DNA of 64,000 nt from Paenibacillus melissococcoides (GTDB lineage Bacteria > Bacillota > Bacilli > Paenibacillales > Paenibacillaceae): the NCBI GenBank assembly GCA_944800085.1, contig CALYLO010000004.1, forward strand, positions 496,001 through 560,000, written 5' to 3'. Position numbers and translations under genes: made by a program. Shown piece after piece: positions 54,014 to 63,260 of the stretch. The number at the start of each line of letters is the position of its first letter. The first letter of the stretch is position 1. Below the pieces are notes generated by a model, which worked only from the letters and a program-made list of their open reading frames with translations, was not told the origin of the DNA and made no database searches.

Positions 54014-55093
54014 TTGATAGAGGTCAACCTGGATCATGTGAGCAAACAATTCGGAAACGTAAAGGGAGTCGCGGACGTTCATGTCCGGATTCAACCCGGG
54101 GAGTTTTTCACCTTTCTTGGGCCGAGCGGCTGCGGCAAGACGACGACGCTGCGAATGATCGCGGGCTTCTACTATCCGAGCGAGGGACGCATCCTGTTCG
54201 GCAGCAACGATGTGACGACACTTCCCCCGAACAAACGAAATACGGGCATGGTGTTTCAGAACTATGCGTTGTTTCCGCATATGACGGTGTTTGAAAATAT
54301 CGCATTCGGGCTGCAAGTGAGAAAGGTCGCGAAGTCCGACATCGTACAGCGCGTCGAACGCGCGCAGAAGCAAGTGCATCTGGAGGGGTACGGCAGCCGC
54401 CGCATCGATCAATTGTCTGGCGGCCAGCAGCAGCGGGTAGCGCTGGCCCGTGCGCTTGTTATCGAGCCGCAAATCCTGCTCCTTGATGAGCCGTTATCGA
54501 ATCTGGATGCGAAGCTGAGAGAAGAAACGAGAATCGAAATAAAAAGACTGCAGCTGGAACTCGGAATTACGACGATCTATGTCACGCATGATCAGGCCGA
54601 AGCGATGGCGATGTCGGACCGGATTATGGTGATGAAGGGCGGGGTGGTGCAGCAGATAGGGAGCCCGGAGGAGATTTATCATCGTCCGGTCAACCGGTTT
54701 GTCGCGTCTTTTATCGGGGAATCCAATCTGTGGGAAGGCGCCGTGGAACGAATCGCAGACGGAGAAGCGGTCATTCGCGTCGCTCCGGATCTGGTCCTGA
54801 CGGGGCTGGCTGCGAACGCTTCGCCGGACTGCGAGCTGGAAGCGGGCAAGCGCGTCACGATGTCCATACGTCCGGAATCGATACGCGAGTCCCTGCCAGG
54901 GGAGCCCGCGGACAATGTCGTCCACGGCAGCGTGGTCATCTGCGAATTTACGGGCGTGAGCGTGAATTATGTGTCGCAAGCGGCGGGGCGGCAATTGAAG
55001 GCGATGTTCGTCAATCAAGGGCATCGGGTGCGAGGAAGAGGGGAAGCCATTTCCTTGTTCATTCCAAAAGAAAGCATCTACTTCTTGGAATAG
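54014..55093 (+). CDS. ABC transporter ATP-binding protein (FbpC/PotA-like)
   Basis: The real start is TTG 54014, eight bases after AGGGGG. A longer in-frame ORF from 53843 overlaps the upstream gene and is not credible. The 359-aa protein has Walker A GPSGCGKTTT, Q-loop MVFQNYALFPHMT, signature LSGGQQQRVALARAL, Walker B ILLLDEPLSNLDAKLRE and switch His IYVTHDQAEAMAMSDRI. The C-terminal TOBE-like domain (from about residue 240) ends in FIPKESIYFLE. It powers the importer with its neighbours. Confidence 0.93.
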   Translation: MIEVNLDHVSKQFGNVKGVADVHVRIQPGEFFTFLGPSGCGKTTTLRMIAGFYYPSEGRILFGSNDVTTLPPNKRNTGMVFQNYALFPHMTVFENIAFGLQVRKVAKSDIVQRVERAQKQVHLEGYGSRRIDQLSGGQQQRVALARALVIEPQILLLDEPLSNLDAKLREETRIEIKRLQLELGITTIYVTHDQAEAMAMSDRIMVMKGGVVQQIGSPEEIYHRPVNRFVASFIGESNLWEGAVERIADGEAVIRVAPDLVLTGLAANASPDCELEAGKRVTMSIRPESIRESLPGEPADNVVHGSVVICEFTGVSVNYVSQAAGRQLKAMFVNQGHRVRGRGEAISLFIPKESIYFLE

Positions 55094-55107
55094 AGAGGGG
55101 ATGAACG

Positions 55108-56835
55108 ATGATACCGAAACGGAACATAAAACCGGGGACTGCTCCATTCAGACCCTTTTCCATTACGCAGTCGCCGTATTTTGTCTATGTCTTGGTCGCG
55201 CCCTTGTTTCTGGTGCTGTTGGCTTATGTCGTATATCCGCTGTTCCAAACGTTTATGCAAAGTATTCAGGCAGAGGCTCAACTCTCGCTTCAAAACTATG
55301 CCCGCTTTTTTAGCCTGGAGCATACCTCCAATCTGGAAGCGCTCTGGACCAGCATTTATATTTCGGTGCTAAGCGTAATCACCTGCGCGATTGTCGGCGT
55401 TGCGATGGCCTTTTTACTGGAACGCTACGAGTTCCCCGGCCGCAAAATCCTGGCCGTCCTCGTGCTCGTGCCGATGGCCTTGCCGCCGCTCGTCGGCGTG
55501 CTGTCGTTTACGTTTCTCTATGGGGAAAGCGGCATTATTCCACGGGCGCTCAAGGAGCTGCTTCAGCTTGAACAGGTGCCGTTTGCGTTAAAAGGCATCT
55601 GGGGCGTGCTCGTCGTCCATACGTTCACGATGTACACGTACTTTTACATGACGGCATCGTCGGCGATCCGCAATCTCGACCCGTCGCTGGAAGAGGCGGC
55701 GGCCAGTCTCGGCGCGGGAAGGGTCTACATATGGCGGCGCGTCATTCTGCCGATGCTGACCCCGGCCTTGGTCGCCTCGTCGCTGCTCGTGTTCATGATC
55801 GCGATGGCTTCCTATACGGCTCCGCTTATTTTCGGCATTGAGCGGACGATGACGATGCAGATTTATTTGTCTCGAACGAACGGCAATCTCGATATGGCGG
55901 CAGCGCAGTCTACCATCCTGTCAGTCGTGTCGATCGTGTTCCTGCTCGTCATGCGCTGGTATCAGGGCCTGCGCAATTACCAGAACATGAGCAAGGGGGT
56001 CAGCGTGCATCGGACGGAAGTGAAGAGCGCCGCGGGCAAATATGTCGCTATGCTCCTGTCTGTCGCAGGCGTGATCGTGCTGCTGCTTCCGATTCTCGTG
56101 CTCGTTCTGAGTTCGTTCTCGGCGGACGGCAGGTGGACGACGCAAATTTTGCCTCCCGAATATACAGTGGAGCATTACGTCAAGCTGTTCACCGACAGCA
56201 AAACGTGGCGGCCGATTGCGAACAGCTTCCAGATGAGCTTCGTGGCCACCATCGGCAATGTGATCTTCGGTGTCGCTGCCGCTTATGCGATGGTGCGCTT
56301 GTCCTTCCGGGGCAAAACGCTGCTTGACGCGCTGATTATGCTTCCGTGGGCCTTGCCCGGCACGGTCGTCGCGGTCAACCTGATCGCCGCCTTCAGCGAG
56401 CCTACCGTATTCAGCTTCAATCAGGTGCTCATCGGCAGCTTTTGGATACTTCCGTTGGCGTATTTCGTCCGCCATTTGCCGTTAGTGTTCCGGTCCACCT
56501 CAGCCACCTTGGTCCAGATGGACGCATCGGTCGAGGAGGCGGCGCGCAATCTGGGCGCATCGTGGTGGTACAGCTTCCGCCGGGTCGTGTTCCCGATGGC
56601 GTTAAGCGGGATTTTGGCGGGAACCCTGCTCGCGTTCGTGCAGGGCATCGGGGAATTCGTATCTTCCATTTTGCTCTTTACCGCCAAAAGCACTCCGTTA
56701 TCCGTCGAAATTTTTCAGCGGATGTATTCATTTGAATTCGGGACGGCTTGCGCGTACGGCGTGCTGCAAATTTCCTTGATCATCATCGTGCTCTTCGTAT
56801 CGCGCAAAATAACGGGGGACAGCACAGCTATGTAA
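55108..56835 (+). CDS. ABC transporter permease, two fused BPD domains (FbpB type)
   Basis: The 575-aa polytopic protein (about 12 membrane segments) starts at ATG 55108 after GAGAGGGGATG. Two EAA loops are seen: LEEAAASLGAGRVYIWRRVI (first half) and VEEAARNLGASWWYSFRRVV (second half). This double permease in one chain is the layout of iron(III) and AfuB-like importers. A basic linker of about 30 residues joins the halves. The gene follows the ATPase gene by 14 bp and is the last of the importer operon by spacing. Confidence 0.93.
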   Translation: MIPKRNIKPGTAPFRPFSITQSPYFVYVLVAPLFLVLLAYVVYPLFQTFMQSIQAEAQLSLQNYARFFSLEHTSNLEALWTSIYISVLSVITCAIVGVAMAFLLERYEFPGRKILAVLVLVPMALPPLVGVLSFTFLYGESGIIPRALKELLQLEQVPFALKGIWGVLVVHTFTMYTYFYMTASSAIRNLDPSLEEAAASLGAGRVYIWRRVILPMLTPALVASSLLVFMIAMASYTAPLIFGIERTMTMQIYLSRTNGNLDMAAAQSTILSVVSIVFLLVMRWYQGLRNYQNMSKGVSVHRTEVKSAAGKYVAMLLSVAGVIVLLLPILVLVLSSFSADGRWTTQILPPEYTVEHYVKLFTDSKTWRPIANSFQMSFVATIGNVIFGVAAAYAMVRLSFRGKTLLDALIMLPWALPGTVVAVNLIAAFSEPTVFSFNQVLIGSFWILPLAYFVRHLPLVFRSTSATLVQMDASVEEAARNLGASWWYSFRRVVFPMALSGILAGTLLAFVQGIGEFVSSILLFTAKSTPLSVEIFQRMYSFEFGTACAYGVLQISLIIIVLFVSRKITGDSTAM

Positions 56836-56947
56836 CGGTCGGTCATTTCGTGGGAACACCTAGGGGTTCGCGATCCACGTGATGATATGCAGCGGGGAAC
56901 GGGCCATTCCCTGCTGCAAAGCATTCCACCATTAGAGGAGGGATTTG

Positions 56948-59497
56948 ATGATCAGAGGCAAGTCAGCTTCGAAGTTCTGTTCCCTGGTCATGAGCGTGGT
57001 GTTGGCGGGCAGCGCCCTGCTGTCCGCTCAAGCCCAACCCGCGTTTGCGGATCGCGGGGTCGCCGATCTATGGAAGGCGATTCGGCCATTGACGACGATC
57101 GCGAGCGCCATGAACACGGGGGCTCACCCCGATGATGAGCACAGCGCGACCTTGGCTTACCTGTCCTTGGGGCGAGGCGTGAGCACCTCCAGCGTCATCG
57201 CGGTCAGAGGGGAAGGCGGACAGAACGAGATCGGGAGCGAGCTGGGGCAGGCCCTCGGCGTCATTCGGACCCGTGAGCTGCAGGAAGCATCCCGCATCAC
57301 TAACGTGACGTTAGGCATGCTTGGCGAGAAGCTGGACGATCCGATCTACGATTTCGGCTTTTCGAAGAGCGTGGAGGAGACGCTGGACAAATGGGGCGAC
57401 TCCGTCGTCTACGAGCGCTTGATTCGAAAAATTCGCGAGCTCCGCCCGGATGTCATCATTCCTTCGTTCTTGAACGAAGCCTCCACGCATGGACATCACC
57501 GCACGATCAACGTGCTTACCGTCAGGGCGTTCAAGGATGCGGCGAATCCGGACATTTTTCCTGAACATCTGAAAAAGGGGCTTCAACCCTGGCAAATCAA
57601 GAAGCTGTACGTGCCGGCCAATTCCAAGGATTACAGCGTGAATGCGCCGGTTGGCGACTACGATGAAATCTACGGCGCGTCGTATCTTCAGCTTGGGGAA
57701 GAATCCCGCTTCATGCACCGAAGCCAGGGCATGGGCAGGGTGTACGACGAAGGCCCCGTGCAAGGGGAGCTGTTCAGCAAGTATTACAAGCTCGAGCTAA
57801 GCACGGTCGCATCGAAGGTGAAAGAGAATGACTTCTTCGATGGCATCGCCTTCACCTTTGAGGATTTGGCACAACAAATCGAGGCGAAGGGCAAAGACGG
57901 CAAGGTCGCCCGTGATTTGCGCGCCTTGCATAAGGACGCGAATGAAGTCGTTGCCGCCTATCCAAGTTTTTCCGGCGTCCTGAAGCAGTTTCATAAGATG
58001 AAAGCCGATGTGGAGACCGCGCTGGCTGATGTCAAAGCATCCGGTCTGGAGGCGGCAGCCAAGGAGGATTTGCTTCACCGGCTTCAGGTCAAGGAAGCAC
58101 AGTTGAATCAGGCCAGCATGGAAGCGGCGTCCGTGGTGGCGAAGGTCAAGCCGGCCGAGAGCGAGCTGGTGGCGGGCCAGACGACGAAGGTCGTTGTCTC
58201 GGCCTTCAACGGCGGATCAACGATCCTGCGCAACGTTAACTTGAGCCTTCGCATCCCCCCAGGCTGGAAGGCCGCTCCGGCCGGAGCGGCCCGCTTCGAG
58301 CAATTGGGCTACAACGAGACGGCATCCACCGTCTTCGAGGTGACGGTCCCCGCGAACGCGCCGCTGTTCAAGCCTTATGACCGTCCGGTGTTCCAGGGGA
58401 AGGTCGAATATGAGGCGTACGGCACGGCCACGACGCTGGATGTTGCCCCGCAGAACGCCGTGGCTGTTCTCCCGCCGTACTCGCTGACGCTTAGCCCAAG
58501 CGCCACGATTCTGAATACGCTCCGGGCGGGAGAGCCGATTCCGGTGAAGGTGACCGTGCGCAACTACACGCCGGGCGCTTCCAAGGCGTCAGTGTCGTTG
58601 AACGTGCCGGAGGGCTGGACGGCCGAGCCGGCCGTCGAAGAGCTAAGCTTCGCTGCCAAAGGCGAAACGAAATCGGCCGCATTTACGGTCAAGGCGGCAT
58701 CGAACGTGGCGCCGGGCACCTTTTCCGTGAAGGCGATCGCGAAGAACGGCACCGTGCTCAGCACACATGGGGCTCAGGTCATCGAATACCCGCATATCGG
58801 CAGGACGTACCTGGTGCAGCCGGCGGAGCTCACCATCCAGGCCTTCGACCTGAAGGTGCCGGACCAATTAAAGGTCGGCTACGTGTCCAGCGGGTTTGAC
58901 AACATCGACCAATATTTGCGCCAGGCGGGCGTGGATGTCGTCAACCTGGATGCGAAGGATATCGAATCCGGCGATCTGTCCCAATACGACACGATCGTGC
59001 TCGGCATTCGCGCATACGCCTTCCGCCCGGAATTGATTCCGAGCAATCAGCGCCTGCTCAGCTATGTCAAGGACGGCGGCAACCTGGTCGTTCAATATCA
59101 TAAGCCGGAGGACAAATGGTCGCCGGAGCTGGCTCCGTATCCGATTACGATCGGAACGCCGCTCATTCAGTGGCGCGTCACGGACGAGAATTCGAAGGTG
59201 ACGATGCTGGCCCCGGATCACCCGATGTTCAACACGCCGAACAAGATTACAGATCAGGATTGGCGCGGCTGGATTCAAGACCGCTCCGCCTACAATCCGT
59301 CGAAATGGGGCAAGGAGTATACGGCGCTCATCTCGAACGGCGACCCGGGGGAGAAGGAGTTCACGGGCACGTTCCTGACCGCGCCTTACGGCAAAGGGGT
59401 GTATACGTACAGCTCCCTGGTCTGGTACCTCCAGATTCCGGCGCTCGTTCCGGGCTCCATGCGGATGTTCGTCAATATGATTAGCCAGCATCAATAA
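56948..59497 (+). CDS. Secreted PIG-L family deacetylase with NEW3 domains and ThuA-like C-terminus
   Basis: The start is ATG 56948 after GAGGAGGG; TTG 56945 is less likely. The 849-aa product has a signal peptide (VMSVVLAGSALLSAQAQPAF). The PIG-L domain holds AHPDDE (residues 59-64) and the second metal motif STHGHHR (about residue 180). A helical linker is followed by two NEW3-type beta domains (KVVVSAFNGGSTILRNVNLS; VKVTVRNYTPGASKASVSLN). The C-terminal 200 residues (DQLKVGYVSSGFDNIDQYLR, DTIVLGIRAYAFRPELI) have a ThuA/glutamine-amidotransferase-like fold. It probably removes acyl groups from an N-acyl sugar outside the cell before import. Confidence 0.85.
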   Translation: MIRGKSASKFCSLVMSVVLAGSALLSAQAQPAFADRGVADLWKAIRPLTTIASAMNTGAHPDDEHSATLAYLSLGRGVSTSSVIAVRGEGGQNEIGSELGQALGVIRTRELQEASRITNVTLGMLGEKLDDPIYDFGFSKSVEETLDKWGDSVVYERLIRKIRELRPDVIIPSFLNEASTHGHHRTINVLTVRAFKDAANPDIFPEHLKKGLQPWQIKKLYVPANSKDYSVNAPVGDYDEIYGASYLQLGEESRFMHRSQGMGRVYDEGPVQGELFSKYYKLELSTVASKVKENDFFDGIAFTFEDLAQQIEAKGKDGKVARDLRALHKDANEVVAAYPSFSGVLKQFHKMKADVETALADVKASGLEAAAKEDLLHRLQVKEAQLNQASMEAASVVAKVKPAESELVAGQTTKVVVSAFNGGSTILRNVNLSLRIPPGWKAAPAGAARFEQLGYNETASTVFEVTVPANAPLFKPYDRPVFQGKVEYEAYGTATTLDVAPQNAVAVLPPYSLTLSPSATILNTLRAGEPIPVKVTVRNYTPGASKASVSLNVPEGWTAEPAVEELSFAAKGETKSAAFTVKAASNVAPGTFSVKAIAKNGTVLSTHGAQVIEYPHIGRTYLVQPAELTIQAFDLKVPDQLKVGYVSSGFDNIDQYLRQAGVDVVNLDAKDIESGDLSQYDTIVLGIRAYAFRPELIPSNQRLLSYVKDGGNLVVQYHKPEDKWSPELAPYPITIGTPLIQWRVTDENSKVTMLAPDHPMFNTPNKITDQDWRGWIQDRSAYNPSKWGKEYTALISNGDPGEKEFTGTFLTAPYGKGVYTYSSLVWYLQIPALVPGSMRMFVNMISQHQ

Positions 59498-59621
59498 GAA
59501 GGCGGTACACGCAATCGCAATATGCTACTCTGAACACTGCCCGATCGCTGCGTGATAATGTCTGATAGTCGCCAACCTGTAACGGCTATCTGCGCAGCAT
59601 AGCATCATCGGCGAGGGCCCC

Positions 59622-59810
59622 GGACGGATTACCGTGAAAGGACGGAGCGTGAGCCGTCAACCCGAATGGATTTGCGTGAAAAGACGGAGCGTGAGCCGTC
59701 AACCCGAATGGATTTGCGTGAAAAGACGGAGCGTGAGCCGTCAACCCGAACGGATACCGAGACAAGACGGCAGCATAAGCCGCCAACCCGAACGGATACC
59801 GTATAAGACG
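59622..59810. repeat. 42-bp tandem repeat, about four copies
   Basis: Units start at 59641, 59683, 59725 and 59766, with a partial copy before. Core: GACGGAGCGTGAGCCGTCAA, then CCCGAATGGA. The first two are identical. Each unit contains an inverted repeat (GACGG...CCGTC) that could form a small hairpin. Frames on both strands stay open because the period is close to a multiple of three, but there is no ribosome binding site, so no gene is called. Confidence 0.8.
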
Positions 59811-59908
59811 GCATCACGAACAATTTTCGTTGCGGAAGTGAAAAGCTCCAGCTTTTCGCCCCCTTCGGGGCCCTCTCCCATTTTCGCTCGCATGAGGAGG
59901 TGCAAGCA

Positions 59909-60667
59909 TTGAAGGCAATCGAAGTTCACGGGCGGGACATCGAGCAAGTGACAAGGAAGGCGCAGTTCGCCGTCGTTCCGTTGGGCTCAGTGGAATATCA
60001 TGGTCCGCACGCTCCGCTCGGAACGGATACGATCCTGGCGGCGAGCTTCGCGGAGAGGATTGACCCTTCCCTGCATCCTTTGATCTATCCGGACATTCCG
60101 TACTCGGCCTGTCCCGGCAAGACCCGGCATTATCCGGGCACGCTTCGAGTTCGCCCCACAGTCTTTATCGACTATCTCGCCGATGTCGCCGAAGGCATAT
60201 GCCGGCTCGGCATCCGCCATATCGTGCTGCTGAACACCCACGATGCCAATATGGGGCCGGCCCGCACCGTAGCGGAGCATGTAACCGGCACCTATCCTGA
60301 CGCCAGCTTCCTTCTGATCAACTGGTGGCAGATGGCGAGCGTCGAGTTCACGCAGCGGATGGGGCTTTTTCAAGGAACGGCTGGCCGGGGGCATGGGGGG
60401 CCGTATGAAATGTCCGCTGTCAAGGCATTTCGCCCGGAAATGGTAACCGTACAGGAATCGGACCTGGAATTCGAAGCAGGTTCTCCCTTATCTCCTGTGC
60501 CCTATGTATTGGTGGAAGGAACTCCGCAAGGCTGGGACGGCTATACGGGCCGCATCCGGCAGTGCTCCCTTGAGGCGGGGCAAATCATCGTGGAGGAAGC
60601 GAGCCGCAATATGAACTTGCTCATCCAGGAGTGGCTGGCGAGGAGAACAGACAAGAAGAAGGAGTGA
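59909..60667 (+). CDS. Creatininase-family amidohydrolase
   Basis: The start is TTG 59909, eight bases after GAGGAGG. The 252-aa product has the family's metal-binding pattern: AVVPLGSVEYHGPHAPLGTD with Glu/His/Asp ligands, the segment IVLLNTHDANMGPARTVAEH, and RGHGGPYEMSAVKAFRPEMV with the second His/Glu. The family includes creatinine amidohydrolase and cyclic amide or formamide hydrolases. Here it sits between two deacetylases and a lyase, so hydrolysis of a C-N bond in the imported compound is plausible. It precedes the lyase gene by 10 bp. Confidence 0.88.
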   Translation: MKAIEVHGRDIEQVTRKAQFAVVPLGSVEYHGPHAPLGTDTILAASFAERIDPSLHPLIYPDIPYSACPGKTRHYPGTLRVRPTVFIDYLADVAEGICRLGIRHIVLLNTHDANMGPARTVAEHVTGTYPDASFLLINWWQMASVEFTQRMGLFQGTAGRGHGGPYEMSAVKAFRPEMVTVQESDLEFEAGSPLSPVPYVLVEGTPQGWDGYTGRIRQCSLEAGQIIVEEASRNMNLLIQEWLARRTDKKKE

Positions 60668-60677
60668 TATTTGCGCT

Positions 60678-62186
60678 ATGGGATATCGTGAAAAATGGAT
60701 GGAAGCGGAAGGAACTTCATTCCCTGGCAAAACGTACGCGGAGGTGGTGCTGGAGCCTGCTTTTAATGAAGCGAAAACCCATTTGCTCGGTCCGATGATG
60801 GCGATCAACAAGGCCCATCTTATCATGCTGCAGCGGCAGCAGTTGGTGTCGCTTGACGAAGCGAAGCGAATCGCGAGCGCGATTCGGGCCATCGACACGG
60901 AGGCGCTGCGCCAAGCCAGTTATACCGGGCAGTTCGAGGATTTGTTCTTCCAGGTCGAGCATCAACTGCTGGAGCATGCAGGCGAAATCGCCGGCAATCT
61001 GCATCTGGCGCGCAGCCGGAATGACATGGGCATCGCGATCTACCGGATGGTGCTGCGGGAGAAGCTGCTCGTGACGCTGGCTTCCGCGCTGAAGCTGAAG
61101 GAGCAGTTGTTGCTGTTCGCCAGCGACCACACCGGCACGCTGATGATCGGCTACACGCATACGCAGCAGGCGCAGCCGACGACACTTGCGCATTACATGA
61201 TGGCGGTCGCCGATTCGCTCAACCGGGACATTCGGCGCATGATGGCGTCCTACGCCAATTGCAACCGCAGCAGCATGGGCGCGGCGGCGCTCACGACATC
61301 GGGCTTCGCGATTAGCCGGGAGCAGATGATGGAGCTGCTTGCTTTTGACGAACTTATCGATAATTCCTATGACGCCATCGGCGGGGCCGATTACCTGGGC
61401 GAGATCGCGACGGCCGTGCAACTCGCGGCGATCAATCTGGGCCGGGTCGTTCAAGATATGCTGCTGTGGTGCACGCAGGAGTTCGGCGCGCTGCATGTGG
61501 CGGCCCCGTATGTGCAGATCAGCTCCATCATGCCGCAGAAGCGCAATCCCGTCTCGTTCGAGCATATGCGCGCCCTGCTGTCGAGCTGCGTAGGCAATAC
61601 GAACACGGTACTGACGATGATCCACAATACGCCGTTCGGCGACATCGTGGACACCGAGGACGACATGCAGCCTTATGCCTGGAAAAGCCTCGGCATGATG
61701 GACAGCATCTACCGCCTGTTCGCCGCCGTCATCGGCACGATGGATGTGAACAAGGAGGTGCTGCGCCAGCGTACCCAGGGAAGCTTCGCCACGGTGACCG
61801 AACTGGCGGATACCCTTGTCCGAACGGATGGCTTGTCGTTCCGCAAGGCCCATCATATCGTCAGCGACGTGGTGCGGCAGGCCTTGGCGCAAGGAATGGC
61901 GGCCGATCAGATTACGCTTTCTCTCGTCAACGAGAGCGCGCGGCGCCATATCGGGCGAGATACGACGCTTAGCGAAGAAACGCTGGGCGAGGCGCTCGAC
62001 CCCGCGCATTTTGTGGATATTCGTTCGCTGCCTGGAGGGCCGAGCCCGAAGGAAGTGAAGCGCATGATCGGAATTCGGATGAATGAGCAGCAGGCGCATG
62101 TGAAATGGGTTGGGCAGGCGCAGGACAAGATTCGGCGGGCGATGCGGCATTTGGACGAAGTCATCCTGGAGTGGAGTGGTACTTGA
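60678..62186 (+). CDS. Argininosuccinate lyase-like enzyme
   Basis: The 502-aa protein belongs to the fumarase/aspartase superfamily. Landmarks are GNLHLARSRNDMGIAIYRMV, with substrate binding residues, GYTHTQQAQPTTLAHYMMAV with the family His, and the signature SSIMPQKRNPVSFEHMRALL carrying the catalytic Ser loop. Closest to ArgH, but it is not in an arginine cluster, and several loops differ, for example YIGADYLGEIATAV-type regions. A C-N lyase acting on an N-succinyl- or carboxyethyl-type adduct in this pathway is a reasonable guess. It is followed by the kinase with overlapping stop/start (TTGATGG). Confidence 0.85.
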   Translation: MGYREKWMEAEGTSFPGKTYAEVVLEPAFNEAKTHLLGPMMAINKAHLIMLQRQQLVSLDEAKRIASAIRAIDTEALRQASYTGQFEDLFFQVEHQLLEHAGEIAGNLHLARSRNDMGIAIYRMVLREKLLVTLASALKLKEQLLLFASDHTGTLMIGYTHTQQAQPTTLAHYMMAVADSLNRDIRRMMASYANCNRSSMGAAALTTSGFAISREQMMELLAFDELIDNSYDAIGGADYLGEIATAVQLAAINLGRVVQDMLLWCTQEFGALHVAAPYVQISSIMPQKRNPVSFEHMRALLSSCVGNTNTVLTMIHNTPFGDIVDTEDDMQPYAWKSLGMMDSIYRLFAAVIGTMDVNKEVLRQRTQGSFATVTELADTLVRTDGLSFRKAHHIVSDVVRQALAQGMAADQITLSLVNESARRHIGRDTTLSEETLGEALDPAHFVDIRSLPGGPSPKEVKRMIGIRMNEQQAHVKWVGQAQDKIRRAMRHLDEVILEWSGT

Positions 62187-63199
62187 TGGCGGTACGCCGC
62201 ATCCCCCTGCTGGCCGTCGACGGCGGGGGGACGAAATCCCTTGCCGTCTTTACGGATAGGCAGGGCCATTTGCTCGGACGGGGCCAAGGCGGCCCGTCCA
62301 ATTACCATGGCAGCGGGACAGAGGGAGCGATCCGCGAGCTGGCGGCGGCGATCCGCGAAGCGATCGCGGATCTGGAGCGGAGCAGCGGATGTCCTGTCAT
62401 ACCGGATGCGAATGAAGGGGAAGCGAATGTGGAAGTCGAATGTGCCGTATTCGCCCTGGCCGGCCTGGATACCGAGTCCGACAGGCGCGCCGTCACCGGA
62501 TTGGTGCAGGAGGCGCTCGCGCTGCTGCCCCTTCAAGCCGGGCACCTGATCGTGGAGAACGACGGTTATGCCGCCCTCCTCGGCGCGACCGGCGGTCAGC
62601 CGGGGATATTGGTGATTTCCGGAACCGGCTCGATTATATACGGCATCGACGGGCACGGAAGGACGACGAGGGCGGGCGGCTGGGGCCACCGTGTCGGCGA
62701 CGAAGGCAGCGGCTATTGGATCGGCAAGCAGGCGGCGCTGGCGATTCTGAGGGCTTATGACGGAAGGGGAGCAGACACGAGGCTTAAGGAATGGGTGCTG
62801 CCGTATTTAGGCATGGAGCGGGAAGAGGAGTTGTTCGACTGGATATACGGGTCAGCCTAATCCATTGATACCGTTAGCCGGCTTTCCCGCGCCGTCGGCC
62901 AGGCGGCCTCCGCCGGGGATAAGGAAGCGCAGCGGATATTAATGGCAGCCGCTGAGGAGTTGTTTTACGCCGCAGCCGCGGTGATTCGTCATTTGTCATT
63001 CCACCGCGACCCCTTTGTGGCGATTATGCAGGGCGGCGTGCTGCAGCATGAAAGTTACGTCCGGGAAGCGCTGATGCGCCGGATCGAAGCGTACGCTCCG
63101 CATGTCCAATGGAACGAGGCACGCCGGGAGCCGATTTACGGCGTTGTTGCCATGGGATTATCTTATTTAGAGATAAAGGGGAGGGGAAAACGCCAATGA
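62186..63199 (+). pseudogene. BadF/BadG-type N-acetylglucosamine kinase-like protein, with an in-frame stop
   Basis: It starts at ATG 62186, overlapping the lyase stop. The N-terminal half shows the ASKHA phosphate loop LAVDGGGTKSLAVFTDRQGH, the ENDGYAALLGATGG segment and LVISGTGSIIYGIDGHGRTT with AGGWGHRVGDEGSGYWIGK, all typical of GlcNAc kinase-like BadF ATPases. A TAA at 62858-62860 interrupts after DWIYGSA. The same frame continues SIDTVSRLSRAVGQAASAGD, ILMAAAEELFYAAAAVIRHL, and ends at 63199. Family members read through here, so the gene is either inactivated by a nonsense change or the base call is wrong. Restored length is about 337 aa. Confidence 0.8.
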
Positions 63200-63260
63200 T
63201 AACGTTAAGCGCTGCTCCATTCATGCGAGCAACCGATGAACGGCGGGAGGCGGAAGGGAA

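Noticed and set aside
59634..59912. 92-aa repetitive frame over the 42-bp array
   Set aside because: No ribosome binding site; openness follows from the near-triplet period, and the opposite strand is equally open.
54494..62150. Very long minus-strand frames opposite the ABC and lyase genes
   Set aside because: They are antisense to genes with intact catalytic motifs and show His/Arg-rich shadow composition.
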